Shown piece by piece: positions 32,963 through 41,663 of a stretch of DNA of 64,000 bases (positions within the stretch are counted from its first letter, which is position 1; every line of letters begins with the position of its first letter). The stretch is from NCBI RefSeq assembly GCF_002775205.1, contig NC_036454.1:10746882-10810881 (forward strand), in the 5' to 3' direction. This DNA is from Xiphophorus maculatus (lineage: Eukaryota; Chordata; Actinopteri; Cyprinodontiformes; Poeciliidae). A model generated the notes under the pieces. It was not told the DNA's origin, ran no database searches, and saw only the letters and a program-made list of their open reading frames with translations. The translations under genes and the position numbers were made by a program.

Positions 32963-34574
32963 TCTGATGGGTGTGTCTGACTAACATATAATGTGGGCAG
33001 CAGAAGTTAAACATTCTTTGAAATAAAAGAAGGAGGACTGTTTTTCTTCCCGCTGACGTGACCAGCGCTGATGCCACGTACAGGATGTTACAGCCCACCA
33101 CCAGAGGGCGACAGAGGACGAAACTGGGATGAAAAGTTTGGAAAGGGAAATTCCAATGTTTCCAGTTGAAATAATGGCACTATGGTTGATTAATTAGTTG
33201 GATAGTGAAGACCCCAGCAGAGTGAGTTATGAGTTTGAGTGGAACGATGTGGGAGTGACGGTCTGAGTAAAAGAAAGTAGCAGATGTCTTTAATTGGCCC
33301 CCCATTTTAACCCCCACGGTTCATCCCTCTCAGTAACCAGCTGTCCCAGTTCTCCCATTCACAAACACAAAACCAGACAAACAGGCCAAATATAATCACT
33401 TATCCACACTTCTATTGTTACAACTTCAATTAAATATTCAGCGTGAGCGAAAGTAAGCTGTTCTCTCACTTTGTGAGCAATAAGTGGTAAAATTTCACCA
33501 CTTAAAAACTCAACACAGTGATTACTGGCATGAAACACTGGAGTTTAAACTATGGACTCAAATAAATGCAGAAAACGTTTTTTTCTTTCTTGATCATTTT
33601 AACATTTTTAGCACTAATTATTTTCAATATCAAATGTTTTTTTTCACTTTTAAGATTTTTTTATCAATGCTAAAATTCCTTTTTTTTGGTCATTTTTTGC
33701 TGATTTATTAACTTATCGCGATGTTACCAATCGATCACTGCTGATAAAAATTTTATTTATTCAATAAGTACTAATTTTGGTAAATGGAAAAGACATAAAC
33801 AAGCTAACTATTACTTATCTACGTTATAAAATATGTTATTTATAACACTTAAAGTAAATTTCAGCAGGTTGGAGCCTCCCTAAAGCATTAGACTTTCTGC
33901 TGCTGACATTTCTGTGGTTTTTGCTTTCCCATCACTGTGGCAAAGAAGTGCATATTTCCGGCTCCTGCTGCATTTGTCAGATTGTTGGATGGTCTGCAGA
34001 GGCCAAGATCCAGAGGTCAGTGACTCGATCAGCAGGCATCACTCAGCTCCTTCCTCTCGTTTATTCAGACTTGAAGTGATTCCCAGAGAACCACAGCAGT
34101 GAACACAACCCACAGAGTGCTCATCACACCACAACTTCCCACAGCAAACAGCTGAAGGAAGAGCAGGAATCCAGGCTCATGTGATATTACAACACAAACA
34201 CACAGATTGGATGAAAGGGAGATTTCAGCCTCAAGCTACAATGCCGCCTCAGGGTGATCCATATAAGCTGACAGATACTAGAAATTGGGGAAGTAAATCA
34301 ACAAGAAATTATAGAAAAGTTATCAATATCAATAGATAATATGTCTGACAGAAAGTTAAATATTCAATACATAGAAAATTCAGTGAACTCTGATCCGCTG
34401 AACTCTCACAGCTAGCTAAGCAAGGTTGGTAGCATAGTCAAGATTTTCCTTTGACCACTTTCTAAAAGCTTTCTTAGAACAGAGAGCTAAAGCCGCTCCA
34501 GGACTTAAACTGAAAAGAAAAAGATGTTCAGGTGGATCACACACACGCACACACGCCTCCACACACGCCTCCAC

Positions 34575-34665
<91 letters not shown>

Positions 34666-37600
34666 TACATGCATGCTTCAGTGTGACAGAAAAGCAGACT
34701 GCAGGGCATAAACTCCTCAATCAGCTGAAGGAGAGCTAGCAACTGCCAGGCAGCCATCCAAATATTGATCTGAAGGGGAGTAGAAGAATTTGGAGAAAAT
34801 CCTCCATGTTTGTTATTTAATTCACTTTGTGAAAAGACGCTACAGTCAGGCTTAGTAGTTGGAACCACTTCCAAAAAGTCCATTTTGGTCTTGAATGAGC
34901 ACAAGACATTTTTCCAGATGATATTTAGCGTGTACTTGTCTGCCGTTACAAAACTTAGTTAAGCTTAAAGGTGACCTATTGTGCTTCCTTCAACATGTTA
35001 GAATAACTTTATGGGCAGCACAAAACATTTTCTCTACATTTGTTGCACAAAATAATTTTTAGATAAAGAGATTTCAGTCTGTTCCGTTCTGCCTATTTTG
35101 AGCTCCTTTCTGAATGACGCTGTTTTAGGGCATCTTGTAACTTTAAATCCAAATAAGCTGCTCAATGTTTCAAAATGGCTGCACAATTATACAGCTGCAC
35201 ATTTCTGAAAAGCAGAAGTGAAGCCTCCTGCACAACCAAGAAGATTGCAGCAAATGGTTTCTGAATAAAGTCAAGAAAACACTTGTCTTTTCCAGCAGCA
35301 GTCAAACCAGCTGACCAAACATGCTGGAGTTCCGCTTGGGTTGCTAGGTAATGGGCTGTGCTTCACTGGTGTTGCTAGGCAGCGGCGCAGAGCCCTTCAA
35401 ATGTGACTTAGCGATCAGGTGTTTTTTGAAACAGCTCAAAAACATTCACTTAACGTCAGAAAACAGCCGTATGTTTTTTTTTTTTAACTGTTTGCGTTAC
35501 TTTTAAGACTCAAATATTTTGCTACTTTTGTACGGAACCAGTGATTGGTTCTGGCCAAACCCAAAGCATCACCTTTAAGTTCATGTTTTCAGTCTACTTA
35601 AATATTACAATGTGCCTTTATACACTTGTTAATTCTCTGAGCTGCTTGCTTGGCAACAACTTCTGAGACAGCACAGATTTTCACACAAACAACAGAGTTA
35701 CTGTTTTCACACATCACACACAAGGTCACACAAGGTCTATCGTCTAAATCAGGAAGCTGGAGAGGTTTGACTAGATTTTATTGGCATCTGAGGAAACCTT
35801 CCTAAATCTTTAGAAACAGCAATTAAGCACCTACTGACCCGTACTGATGTCACTAGAAAGTAAGCTAATTTTGGGTTGATAACAATTATCAGATAAGCGG
35901 TAGAAGACCTCACATCAACCCCACAAAAAAGGAGCTGCCTTCATACTGGGGGGCTTTAAATCTCTCTCCCACCCAACCCCCAGAGACACAGCTGTCCCTG
36001 CGCTGCAGCTGGTCCTCACTGAGGTCCCATCTGTGGAGGCGAGGGTGGGAGAGGGTGTGTTTGGGGACAGAGGACGGAGGAGGAGGCTGAACGCTAAGGT
36101 GGAGTGAGGAGGTGAGATAATGTTTTTATACTTCATAGTCTGGTAGACTCTGTTTACTTTGGGACCAAATTTGGAACATTTCTTACATTTTCAGATGGTT
36201 GGGTTCAATTTCACACTGAACTGTATCAAATGAACCCAAACTATTTGAAAAACTAGTTCACCTCCTCGCCTGTGGAGGCGCTGCACCCAAAACCACTGAA
36301 GGAAACGACACAAACAGCTCTGAAGAAAACAGGAGCGCAACCTCTTTCTTCACAAAATGTAAACAAAAGTGAATATGGATCAGATTTTAGCTGTTGCTTG
36401 ATTTCTCTTTTGACTTTGGTAAAAGAACCTGAGCCATTTCTTCTGCTAGCATTAGACTCACGTGTTTGTTTTGGTTGTGTTTACCCGGAATGCTCTGCGT
36501 TACAGTTTGCTTCCTGCTTTTAGAGAAGAGTTCACTTCAACCGAACCAATACGGAGATTTTTAGGCGAACCAGAGTTCACTTTTTTGGTCTGTATCAGAG
36601 TTTGATTGCACATTCACACCTCCCCAAGCAAACTGGTGCTCCAATAAACAGGCTTCTTTTTTGCTGTTCTATTGAAGAAAGACCTCTGAGTGATGCTTTC
36701 TGTTTGACCATTGTAAAATGTATAAAATATATGAAGCATAGCATTAGCTAACAAGAACATTACTGAAGAAATTTAAAAGTGGCCTGCCAAAGTGTGCATG
36801 TTGGTCAGACCCAAATCAGGCTGAAAATTTGCTAAAATGTTATGCATAGCTAAAATGTTTAAACGTAGCCTGTGGAGTATCACTACCATGCTAACTTACA
36901 TTGACTTTATTCAGGATGCTGAACATGGCTAGTATATAAAAAATTTGCTAAAATGCTTATTTTAGTTTAAGGCTAATGTTAGCATGAAGGCTATCGCTAG
37001 CATAGAGTGAGTAGCATGTAAACACAACCAGCAGAATGAAGGTTATCACAAGCATTTTGACGAACATAAATGCATAAAAGCTAAAATTAGCTAAAATGCT
37101 AAGTTTAGCTTTTAACATTACAATGTTGGGTATCACTATCATGTTGACTTACATTGACTTATTCCATCCGGTATAAGAAACATAGCCAATAAATTTAAAA
37201 AACAGCTTAAATGCTTATTTTAGCTATAAGGCGAGGAATGTGCATTGCTATGCTAGCACCAACTAACATCACAAACTAGCCTGTTGCTTACTGAAAGCAA
37301 ATATAAAAACATTTCCATTACTAACCTAAATGTACAAATTTTCGTGCCATTGTTACATAAAACAAAGACATGATTATTATTTTTGTCATAGTCCATACTT
37401 ACGGTCAAATCTCGTCCAAAGCAACAATGTTTCAAGGTTTATGTTAGCTTAACTTATGAAAACTTTGGCACTAAGTTCGGCCATCTTGGATTTTTTTCCC
37501 CCTCTCTCATGATAACCAAAACAATGTCAAAGAACAACCACCAGAGGGAGATATAGTGCGGTTTACAAAATCTATTAATCCAGCGTAATACACAAAAGGC

Positions 37601-39793
37601 TTCAAATATACTTAATCGTTTTGTAATGCAATTAATACAAACGCAAACAAATAGGATTTTTTTTCCTGCTCTAATGTGACTCAACTGGATGCACTTTCCA
37701 GTTTTAAAGCTTTATTGATGATTTTCTTTCTTTGTCTCAAATCTGAGATGTTCAGCTCATATCTGCCCACACATGGAATGACCACCACACTTTGTGTCTG
37801 ATGAAAACGTATTTGAAAGAAAAACCGGCTGTTTCCTGGCAACGTTTTCTGACAGCTGGTGAAGTGATGAGAGGGTAGAGGGCTGGAGTGAGGGGGGAAC
37901 AATGATTCTGGATCGATCATCCGTCAGGACTCACTCAGAGGTTACGACACCAGGAATTAACTCAGACACATGCAGTAGGTCCACTGAAGCGATTTCCAGA
38001 GTGGAGACACACAGGAAAAACAACCTGCGTCCACAAACTCATATCTAAAGGTAATTAAGGAAAACCATCAGTCATGTTTCTGCACGCAAACATTAAAACG
38101 CTAAACCCAGACCAACATGGTCGCACGGTGGGACCACAAAATAACACCATTTTATGATAGAATGCTATTACAGATAATGAACTATACTTGAAAATAGATA
38201 AAGCAAGAACTCTGTATGTGTTTTTAACATGCTATTTAATTGCCTTAGTTATGCTTGTACACCAAACCGATAGTTAAAGTCACATGGAGGTTATGCAGCT
38301 TAAAAGTTACCAACTGAGCTGAATAAAATTTATGTGAAGTGTGTGAAAGTTACTTGTTTCAATTTCTGAAAAATTTCTGAAAATAGATTCTTCTACAAAT
38401 CCTCCCACATGAGAGACAGGATTCACAGAATTACAGTCTTACCAAATATTTTTATCTATAGTGTCTAGTGCAAATATCTCAGGGATCTTTAAATAAAACA
38501 AACTGACTTACAAATAATTTTTCAGCAAGATATCGGAGCTTGTTTTCAGTAAATAAAATCCTTAATATTGATAAAAACATCTTAATTTTCACTGTAATAA
38601 GATTATTTCCCTTATATCAAGTTATTTTTCCATGTTATAGGTGAAATAATCCGCCAGTGGAGCTAGTACTTTTTCATAAGTATTACAAATATATTGACTT
38701 AAAACAAGCTGCTATACCTTGCTGAAAAAGTGTTTGTAAGTTAGTTTTGTCTTATTGCAAATATACTAAGATATTTGCACTAGAAACTAAGCAAAAATAC
38801 TTGGTAAGATTGTGTTTTTGCAGTGTATAAGTAGACTTAAATATCTAAAAGAAACTCCCCAGCATTTATTCAGAAGTTTTATGAAAGACATGAACTTATA
38901 AGTTCAACCCTAGATAAGATGTAAAGCAATAAATCACTGACATCAGGATAAAAGTGAAAATTTGTGTCGGCCACATTTTGATCCAGTTTATTTATACATA
39001 AATAAAAATGGACCTTATATAGAACTCAGAGGAACACCTTCAGAAATTGGCATAAATTCAGAGCACAAACTCATCTTGATGCACTGAAATCTGTCACTAA
39101 GATAGTTTGAGAATCGCAAAACAATTTGCTGTGAAAGTTTAAAACATTTAGCTTTTAAATGTCAACTATAAAAACTGATTATTCTGATCAAGTCCAGCCA
39201 AAATGGTTCTGTGTTTTTTTCCCCTAGAACCTGATTGATAGATAGATAGAATATTACCGTTTACAGTAACAGTGTATTCAGTCAGTCGGTGTTCATTATT
39301 CAAGAATAAAAAAGAAACCAGAAAAAAAAAATCTACATTTATGGAAGAATTTACAAAAATACTTCTGACCAAAATAACATAAATGTCCATCTCACACCGG
39401 ACAAAACCCATCCTGATGGCCCACAAACCATTTAGGGAAATATTCTGTGGACCGAAGGTCTCCATTTAATTAGTTCTAGTCAAAAACTAACAATATTTCA
39501 GAAACAAACCATCATCCTCTGTGTAAAACATGGCCTAGGTCGTCTGATGTTCTGAATGTCTGACCATCATTTTAAAGTAATGGTGCATTAATGCTAAGAC
39601 ATTTCTCAACATCATTAAAGAGAATAATTTAGCAGATTTGTTGGCTGAAATCATCCTGTGTTTTCAGAGTATTTTAATGTTTTTCCCTTTTGTTTCTAGG
39701 TTACTGTCCGTTCTACACCTACGGATCTAATTTCTGATTTTTATTTTTAATACATATTTGTGTTACTGCCTTGAGGTTTGTACAAATCTTTCA

Positions 39794-39850
<57 letters not shown>

Positions 39851-40488
39851 GTAAATCTGCATCCAGATTACCACATAGAGGAAGAGGAGGGGGAGGAGGA
39901 GCGCCTGGGGTCAGCAGAGACCCGACCTCCCCTCAAGCCTCGTGTGTCTGCTGAGCTTCTCAGACGAACAATGGTTCCGAAATGATCCACTAAATATTAG
40001 CGAGCAGCTAATAATGACGCAATGTCCGAAATGAGGTCAGTTCATCATCAGGCGACTCTAATCGCTGATAATTGTGGATGGAGGATGTTGGAGGAGGATG
40101 CTGCGGTACCGTGTTGGCCTCTGGAGGCAGCGACCTGCTCCACATAGGCGTCTAAAAATGAAAATGTGAGTGTGGATCAGCGCTCCGCCTGCTGCACAGG
40201 CATGGCAAGCATTCACCCAAACAGCTCAAGCCTCCTGCAGTAAGCGTGATTTGATCAAATAAAACGCTTTAAATGGTGTCCTACCTCCGTGCTGTCCTCT
40301 GTTGGAGGATAGATGAGGAGGCGCAGGTGCAGGGATGCGGAGCGACGCCCAGAGAGACGCAAACATGAAGCAATCAGTGCACAAATCCTCCATGATCAGA
40401 CTGCAGATATCAAAAAAGGGAAAACAGAAACACAACGCTCACCTGTTTTCACCGGAATCCGGCTTTTATACCTGATGTTGCTCGTCAT
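15745..40488 (-). CDS. sept5: Septin 5 (two alternative first exons)
   Basis: Common exons: 24267..24357, 23994..24080, 23617..23740, 22883..23017, 22684..22801, 22495..22596, 20248..20344, 18692..18827, 18453..18555, 15745..15807. Start a is 40443..40488 plus a candidate 36020..36030 micro-exon (370 aa in total); start b is 29548..29622 (376 aa). The product is a septin GTPase of the SEPT2 subgroup: polybasic [11 protein letters not shown]-loop GESGMGKS (56-63 in form b), the switch-I Thr of INQTVE, DTPG (113-116), AKAD (194-197), septin-unique GRLYPWG (267-273), and a short C-terminal coiled coil ending QMHDKDQ. Its hallmark C-terminal stretch [13 protein letters not shown] identifies septin 5. 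Septins form hetero-oligomeric filaments; SEPT5 is enriched in neurons and platelets, where it restrains exocytosis. One intron has a GC donor. Confidence 0.95.
15901..16150 (+). mobile_element. Degenerate retroelement 3' end
   Basis: TTTTGCACGGGAGCTGCAATGG followed by an AATGACAAGAAATG-like tail and CTATCTACTCTATC repeats resembles the 3' ends of truncated fish LINE copies. No coding region remains. The exact family is unknown. Confidence 0.5.
17665..17745. mobile_element. Fragment of hAT-type MITE
   Basis: GTCCAAAGTGTGGCCTGGGG and GCGGCCCCCTGGAGG match a very common vertebrate hAT MITE end. A related GTCAAATTCAAGGCCCGGG end lies at 30795-30850. No terminal pair was resolved. Confidence 0.5.
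18453..18555 (-). CDS. sept5: sept5 exon 10
   Basis: 103 bp, acceptor CTCTTAG, donor GAAGAG|GTAAGA. Codes [20 protein letters not shown] and the start of the coiled coil (KLIKMKDEE). This segment separates septin 5 from septin 2. Confidence 0.95.
18692..18827 (-). CDS. sept5: sept5 exon 9
   Basis: 136 bp, acceptor GTCCACAG, donor CTAG|GTTTGT. Codes [20 protein letters not shown] and [20 protein letters not shown], the rest of the septin-unique element. Confidence 0.95.
18985..19770. repeat. ACTCAAGTAA repeat (copy 2) carrying nested insertions
   Basis: The host repeat is split by a tRNA-derived SINE (about 19032-19217) and by a short GTTGCTAGGTAACG element (about 19230-19335). It resumes as AGTAACTGATCAAATTATC and continues to about 19770. 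Confidence 0.75.
19032..19217 (+). mobile_element. tRNA-derived SINE with poly-A tail
   Basis: A-box-like TGGTGGCGCCGGGGTTAAGC, then the B-box GGTTCGATTCC, a GCCGCATGTCTTCCCCC body, and a T-run followed by an A-run. Flanks GGTGAGTAACTG and GGTAAGTAACTG form an 11-12-bp target duplication with one mismatch. It lies in a sept5 intron, antisense to the gene. Confidence 0.85.
19912..20095. repeat. Half copy of a fold-back MITE
   Basis: Right arm only: CATCAATATTAAGGAATTATT through CACTAGAAACTAAACC to GGTAAGATTTTGTG. Full copies are at 24546-24880, 30362-30685 and 38430-38825. Confidence 0.7.
20248..20344 (-). CDS. sept5: sept5 exon 8 (septin-unique element)
   Basis: 97 bp, acceptor CGTGCAG, donor GAAG|GTACAT. 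Codes [20 protein letters not shown] and [12 protein letters not shown], the start of the septin-unique element. Confidence 0.95.
20345..22494. other. sept5 intron 7 (GC-AG); AT-rich
   Basis: No exon was found. 22140-22260 contains ATTGCAATAATTATTGGGAC and CAATTTATCGTCCAG, a dispersed repeat also seen at 62755-62830. The remainder is AT-rich with no clear feature. Confidence 0.5.
22495..22596 (-). CDS. sept5: sept5 exon 7 (GC donor)
   Basis: 102 bp, acceptor CTGACAG, phase 0 at both ends. Codes [20 protein letters not shown] and an acidic [14 protein letters not shown]. The 3' boundary is CTGAAG|GCGAGT; no GT donor nearby keeps the frame, so a GC-AG intron is inferred. Confidence 0.92.
22684..22801 (-). 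CDS. sept5: sept5 exon 6 (AKAD)
   Basis: 118 bp, acceptor TTCACAG, donor GACAGA|GTGAGT. Codes [20 protein letters not shown] and [14 protein letters not shown] gives guanine specificity. Confidence 0.95.
22883..23017 (-). CDS. sept5: sept5 exon 5
   Basis: 135 bp, acceptor GTTCTAG, donor CATGG|GTAATC. Codes [20 protein letters not shown] and the [20 protein letters not shown] block, part of the G-interface of the filament. Confidence 0.95.
23617..23740 (-). CDS. sept5: sept5 exon 4 (switch regions)
   Basis: 124 bp, acceptor CTTTAG, donor AGTG|GTGAGA. Codes [20 protein letters not shown], then [14 protein letters not shown] with the DTPG motif. The conserved switch-I Thr needed for hydrolysis is present. 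Confidence 0.95.
23994..24080 (-). CDS. sept5: sept5 exon 3 (P-loop)
   Basis: 87 bp, acceptor CTTACAG, donor GAAG|GTGAAT. Codes [20 protein letters not shown]; Lys and Ser of GKS bind the GTP phosphates. Met replaces the usual Leu before GKS. Confidence 0.95.
24267..24357 (-). CDS. sept5: sept5 exon 2
   Basis: 91 bp, acceptor TCTTCCAG, donor GCAG|GTCAGT. Codes [20 protein letters not shown], including the polybasic membrane-binding helix, up to the first Gly of the P-loop. Confidence 0.95.
24546..24880. mobile_element. Fold-back (long inverted repeat) MITE, copy 1
   Basis: Left arm AAGTATTTTTGGTCTAGTTT is mirrored by right-arm AAACTAGACCAAAATACT, and complementarity continues inwards. Outer ends are CATTGCAAAAAACA and TGTTTTTTCAGTG. 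There is no coding capacity. The sept5 pre-mRNA would fold into a long hairpin here. Confidence 0.82.
26549..26740 (+). mobile_element. Rearranged tRNA SINE with 29-bp-arm palindrome
   Basis: Arms 26549-26577 and 26596-26624 are perfect reverse complements (core GACATGGGGCGTGCT) around an 18-nt loop. The loop, read on the minus strand, is the SINE A-box (GTGGTGGCGCAGCTGGTT). After an AT-rich gap the plus strand continues with the normal SINE body: GGAGGCCTTAGTCCTCGACG, the B-box GGTTCGACTCCC and GCCGCATGTCTTCCC. So head and body are in opposite orientation. Confidence 0.85.
27430..27680. repeat. GTTGCTAGGTAACG-family element, copy
   Basis: Contains GGGTTGCTAGGAGACGGG and GGGTTGCTAGGTAACGG in the same order and spacing as the fuller copies at 32270-32560 and 34965-35578. 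Truncated. Confidence 0.65.
28579..28972. mobile_element. TTAA-flanked piggyBac-like MITE
   Basis: Perfect terminal inverted repeats CCTCCTGAGACCC / GGGTCTCAGGAGG, each flanked by TTAA (28579-28582 and 28969-28972). 394 bp with no transposase. Internally it carries three near-identical palindromes of the form CCTCATATGAGG (about 28708, 28848 and 28937). Confidence 0.92.
29548..29622 (-). CDS. sept5: sept5 alternative exon 1b
   Basis: ATG at 29620-29622 codes 25 residues beginning [15 protein letters not shown] and ending RTARQK at donor CAGAAG|GTAAAG, phase 0. It joins exon 2 directly, giving a 376-residue form. Its helix-like charged N-terminus differs from that of exon 1a. Confidence 0.72.
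30362..30685. mobile_element. Fold-back MITE, copy 2
   Basis: Starts CACTGAAAAAACAAAC and ends near GGTAAGATTTTGTGTC; the AATAACACAAAATTAACTTAC arm is mirrored by GTTAATTTTGTTTTATT. Same family as the copy at 24546. Confidence 0.75.
31985..32560. mobile_element. GTTGCTAGG-family MITE, copy 2
   Basis: Shares with 34965-35578 the segments TTTTAGGGC-TCTTG, ACTTTAAATCCAGATAA, CAAAATGGCTGC and the paired GGGTTGCTAGGTAAC motifs. The ends are degraded, with AGGTGCCCTTAAAG on the right. Confidence 0.7.
32925..32958. repeat. (TG)n microsatellite
   Basis: 17 TG units on the plus strand within a sept5 intron. Confidence 0.95.
33098..33112 (+). promoter_or_regulatory. CTCF-like motif
   Basis: CCACCAGAGGGCGAC matches the CTCF core consensus (CCANNAGRGGGCRS) closely. 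It lies in a non-repetitive patch between the sept5 alternative promoters. Motif only. Confidence 0.35.
34538..34662. repeat. CA array with ACACACGCCTCC units
   Basis: Begins with imperfect CACACACGCCTCC units and then about 43 uninterrupted CA units to 34662. The open frames through it are artefacts. Confidence 0.95.
34965..35578. mobile_element. TTAA-flanked MITE with AGGTGA ends
   Basis: TTAA AGGTGA at 34965-34974 and TCACCT TTAA at 35569-35578 form perfect ends. The element is 614 bp with no transposase and contains two GTTGCTAGG motifs. It is the most complete copy in the window. TTAA suggests a piggyBac-like mobiliser. Confidence 0.82.
36020..36030 (-). CDS. sept5: Candidate 11-nt micro-exon of sept5
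   Basis: The 11 nt ATGGGACCTCA are bounded by a strong acceptor (pyrimidine-rich, GCCTCCACAG) and a good donor (GTGAGG). Joined to exon 1a and exon 2 they give VKT-DGTS-EKQYVGF, restoring frame exactly and giving an N-terminus within one residue of human isoform 1. Inferred from sequence only. Confidence 0.5.
36876..37250. repeat. Direct ~250-bp duplication in a GCTAAAATGC repeat field
   Basis: GTATCACTACCATGCTAACT at about 36876 recurs as GTATCACTATCATGTTGACT at about 37129. Both run into ACTTACATTGACTT and a later AAATGCTTATTTTAG. Diverged copies. Confidence 0.7.
37538..37552 (+). promoter_or_regulatory. Weaker CTCF-like motif
   Basis: CCACCAGAGGGAGAT keeps the CCACCAGAGGG core but lacks the following C. 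Confidence 0.22.
38430..38825. mobile_element. Fold-back MITE, copy 3 (longest)
   Basis: Left arm CTTACCAAATATTTTTATC...TCTAGTGCAAATATCTC is mirrored on the right by GATATTTGCACTAGAAACTA...AATACTTGGTAAG. The central part is CATGTTATAGGTGAAATAATCCG. Confidence 0.82.
39795..39850. repeat. (TAA)n microsatellite
   Basis: About 18 TAA/ATA units roughly 600 bp downstream of sept5 exon 1a in transcription order. Confidence 0.95.
40443..40488 (-). CDS. sept5: sept5 alternative exon 1a
   Basis: ATG at 40486-40488 codes [15 protein letters not shown] before donor ACAG|GTGAGC. This resembles the known septin 5 N-terminus (MSTGLRYKSK in human). It ends in phase 1, so it cannot join exon 2 (phase 0) directly. 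The TATAAAAG inside it is coding (Tyr-Lys-Ser), not a TATA box. GC-rich sequence lies just upstream. Confidence 0.75.
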
Positions 40489-40620
40489 GTTTGACCCGCT
40501 TTCCTTCCTCGGTTTCCTCTGAAGCGTCGGCTCAGCCTCGCCTCCAAGCCCCCGGACGGACAGCAGGAGGGCGGGCAGAGCTGACGGCGCAAGGCTCCTC
40601 CTCTACGGAGGCTCGAGAAC
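40489..40620 (-). promoter_or_regulatory. GC-rich presumed sept5 5' UTR and promoter (isoform a)
   Basis: The only strongly GC-rich, CpG-containing stretch in this area (GCCCGCCCTCC, GTCCGTCCGGGGGC and GAGGCGAGGC read on the minus strand) lies directly upstream of exon 1a. No TATA box in the proper place; the TATAAAAG downstream is coding. Confidence 0.45.
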
Positions 40621-41663
40621 GTGACTACATCTTTCCAAAAATATCCATAAAACCATGATTTCATAATCAATATGCAAACAATCAAAAATAAATAAAAGTG
40701 AAAGTAATCATAAACATTTGTATTTTCTAAATATTGATTTTATTTTGATATGTATGCAATTATTTTAGCCCCGTGTTGCAAAAAAAGTTCCTTTTTTTGT
40801 TGCAAAAAATTTAGCCTTTTTAGTGGGTGGGGCTAACACTTCTGAGTTAATCTGATTGGTCTACAGACGGAGTCGCTGTCAAATCAGCCAATTAGATCTT
40901 AGGGTCCCTTTAAGGAGACACGACGAGATTAAATAATCTCCTTGTGGGTTGTTTCACGCAAAATATAAAATGAATGAAAACAGAAACTATCTGATGACAC
41001 GTAATGAATTCAGGTTTTTGTAATTTTGACATTTAATCTAAGTCTCCTTTTTTATTCAATTTAAAACTACTGTATTTGTCCAAAATGGAAATACTGTCTT
41101 AACTCGTATTTTCATTCAGAGTCGTTTTTTCTATGGTGATGCTGTGAGCAGGAAGGATCTCAGGTAGCAGTCAGTATTCCAACGAATCTAAAGAAGCCTC
41201 TCACTGAAGGAACTGTGACCAATTGCCTTAGAAAGATAGAACAGCAGCATTTTTTCCTCAACTTTATTTTCAGTTCTCACCATAAATATCTATGTTGAAT
41301 TTCAAACCTTTTCAGTGTCATAGGAAGGTTGAGTATTTTATAGATTACTTGTACATTTAAATAATTCTAGATGTATTTTTTTTTTTTGTTAATTTGAAGA
41401 ACTTATTGGTTGATTTCAATTGTTATAAATGTTTAAAATAATTTGGAAAGTGTGCTTCTTCACACAGAGGATCTCACTGCAGCCAACAAACAGGAAGGAA
41501 ATCCTACAAGATGAAAAAAAAAAAAAAAACTCAGACTAAACAAAAACATCCTGTTTGGAAAACACTTGATATCTTTGACTAAACTCTGAAACTAACATCC
41601 TAAACAGCATAAATAAAAACATAACAAGCAAAAAAGAACATATTACTTTAGTCATCAACAGAT
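40621..41663. other. Intergenic gap sept2-sept5
   Basis: Only about 1 kb separates the presumed sept2 polyadenylation site from the sept5 promoter. AT-rich, no gene. Confidence 0.55.

Larger units (their letters stand above)
29623..36019. other. sept5 upstream intron (exon 1a side) with repeats
   Basis: 6.4 kb. Holds a fold-back MITE (30362-30685), a hAT MITE end (about 30795), two GTTGCTAGG-family MITEs (31985-32560, 34965-35578), TG and CA arrays and a CTCF-like site at 33098. No other exon was recognised. Confidence 0.6.
36031..40442. other. sept5 first intron (isoform a)
   Basis: 4.4 kb. Holds a GCTAAAATGCTAA repeat field with a ~250-bp direct duplication (36876-37250), a fold-back MITE (38430-38825), a TAA array (39795-39850) and GC-richer sequence at 39880-40320. 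No further exon fits the sept5 frame. Confidence 0.6.

Noticed and set aside
34416..34739. Cys-Val and Thr-His repeat proteins
   Set aside because: Translation of the CA/TG microsatellite.
40294..40402. Possible extra sept5 exon (acceptor TATCTGCAG, donor CGGAG|GTAGGA)
   Set aside because: Joining it to exon 1a gives an immediate stop (G + TC TGA). It could be an untranslated alternative, but nothing else supports it.
40464..40472. TATAAAAG on the minus strand as a TATA box
   Set aside because: It lies 16-24 nt inside the exon 1a coding sequence and encodes Tyr-Lys-Ser of MTSNIRYKS, so it is explained by protein sequence.
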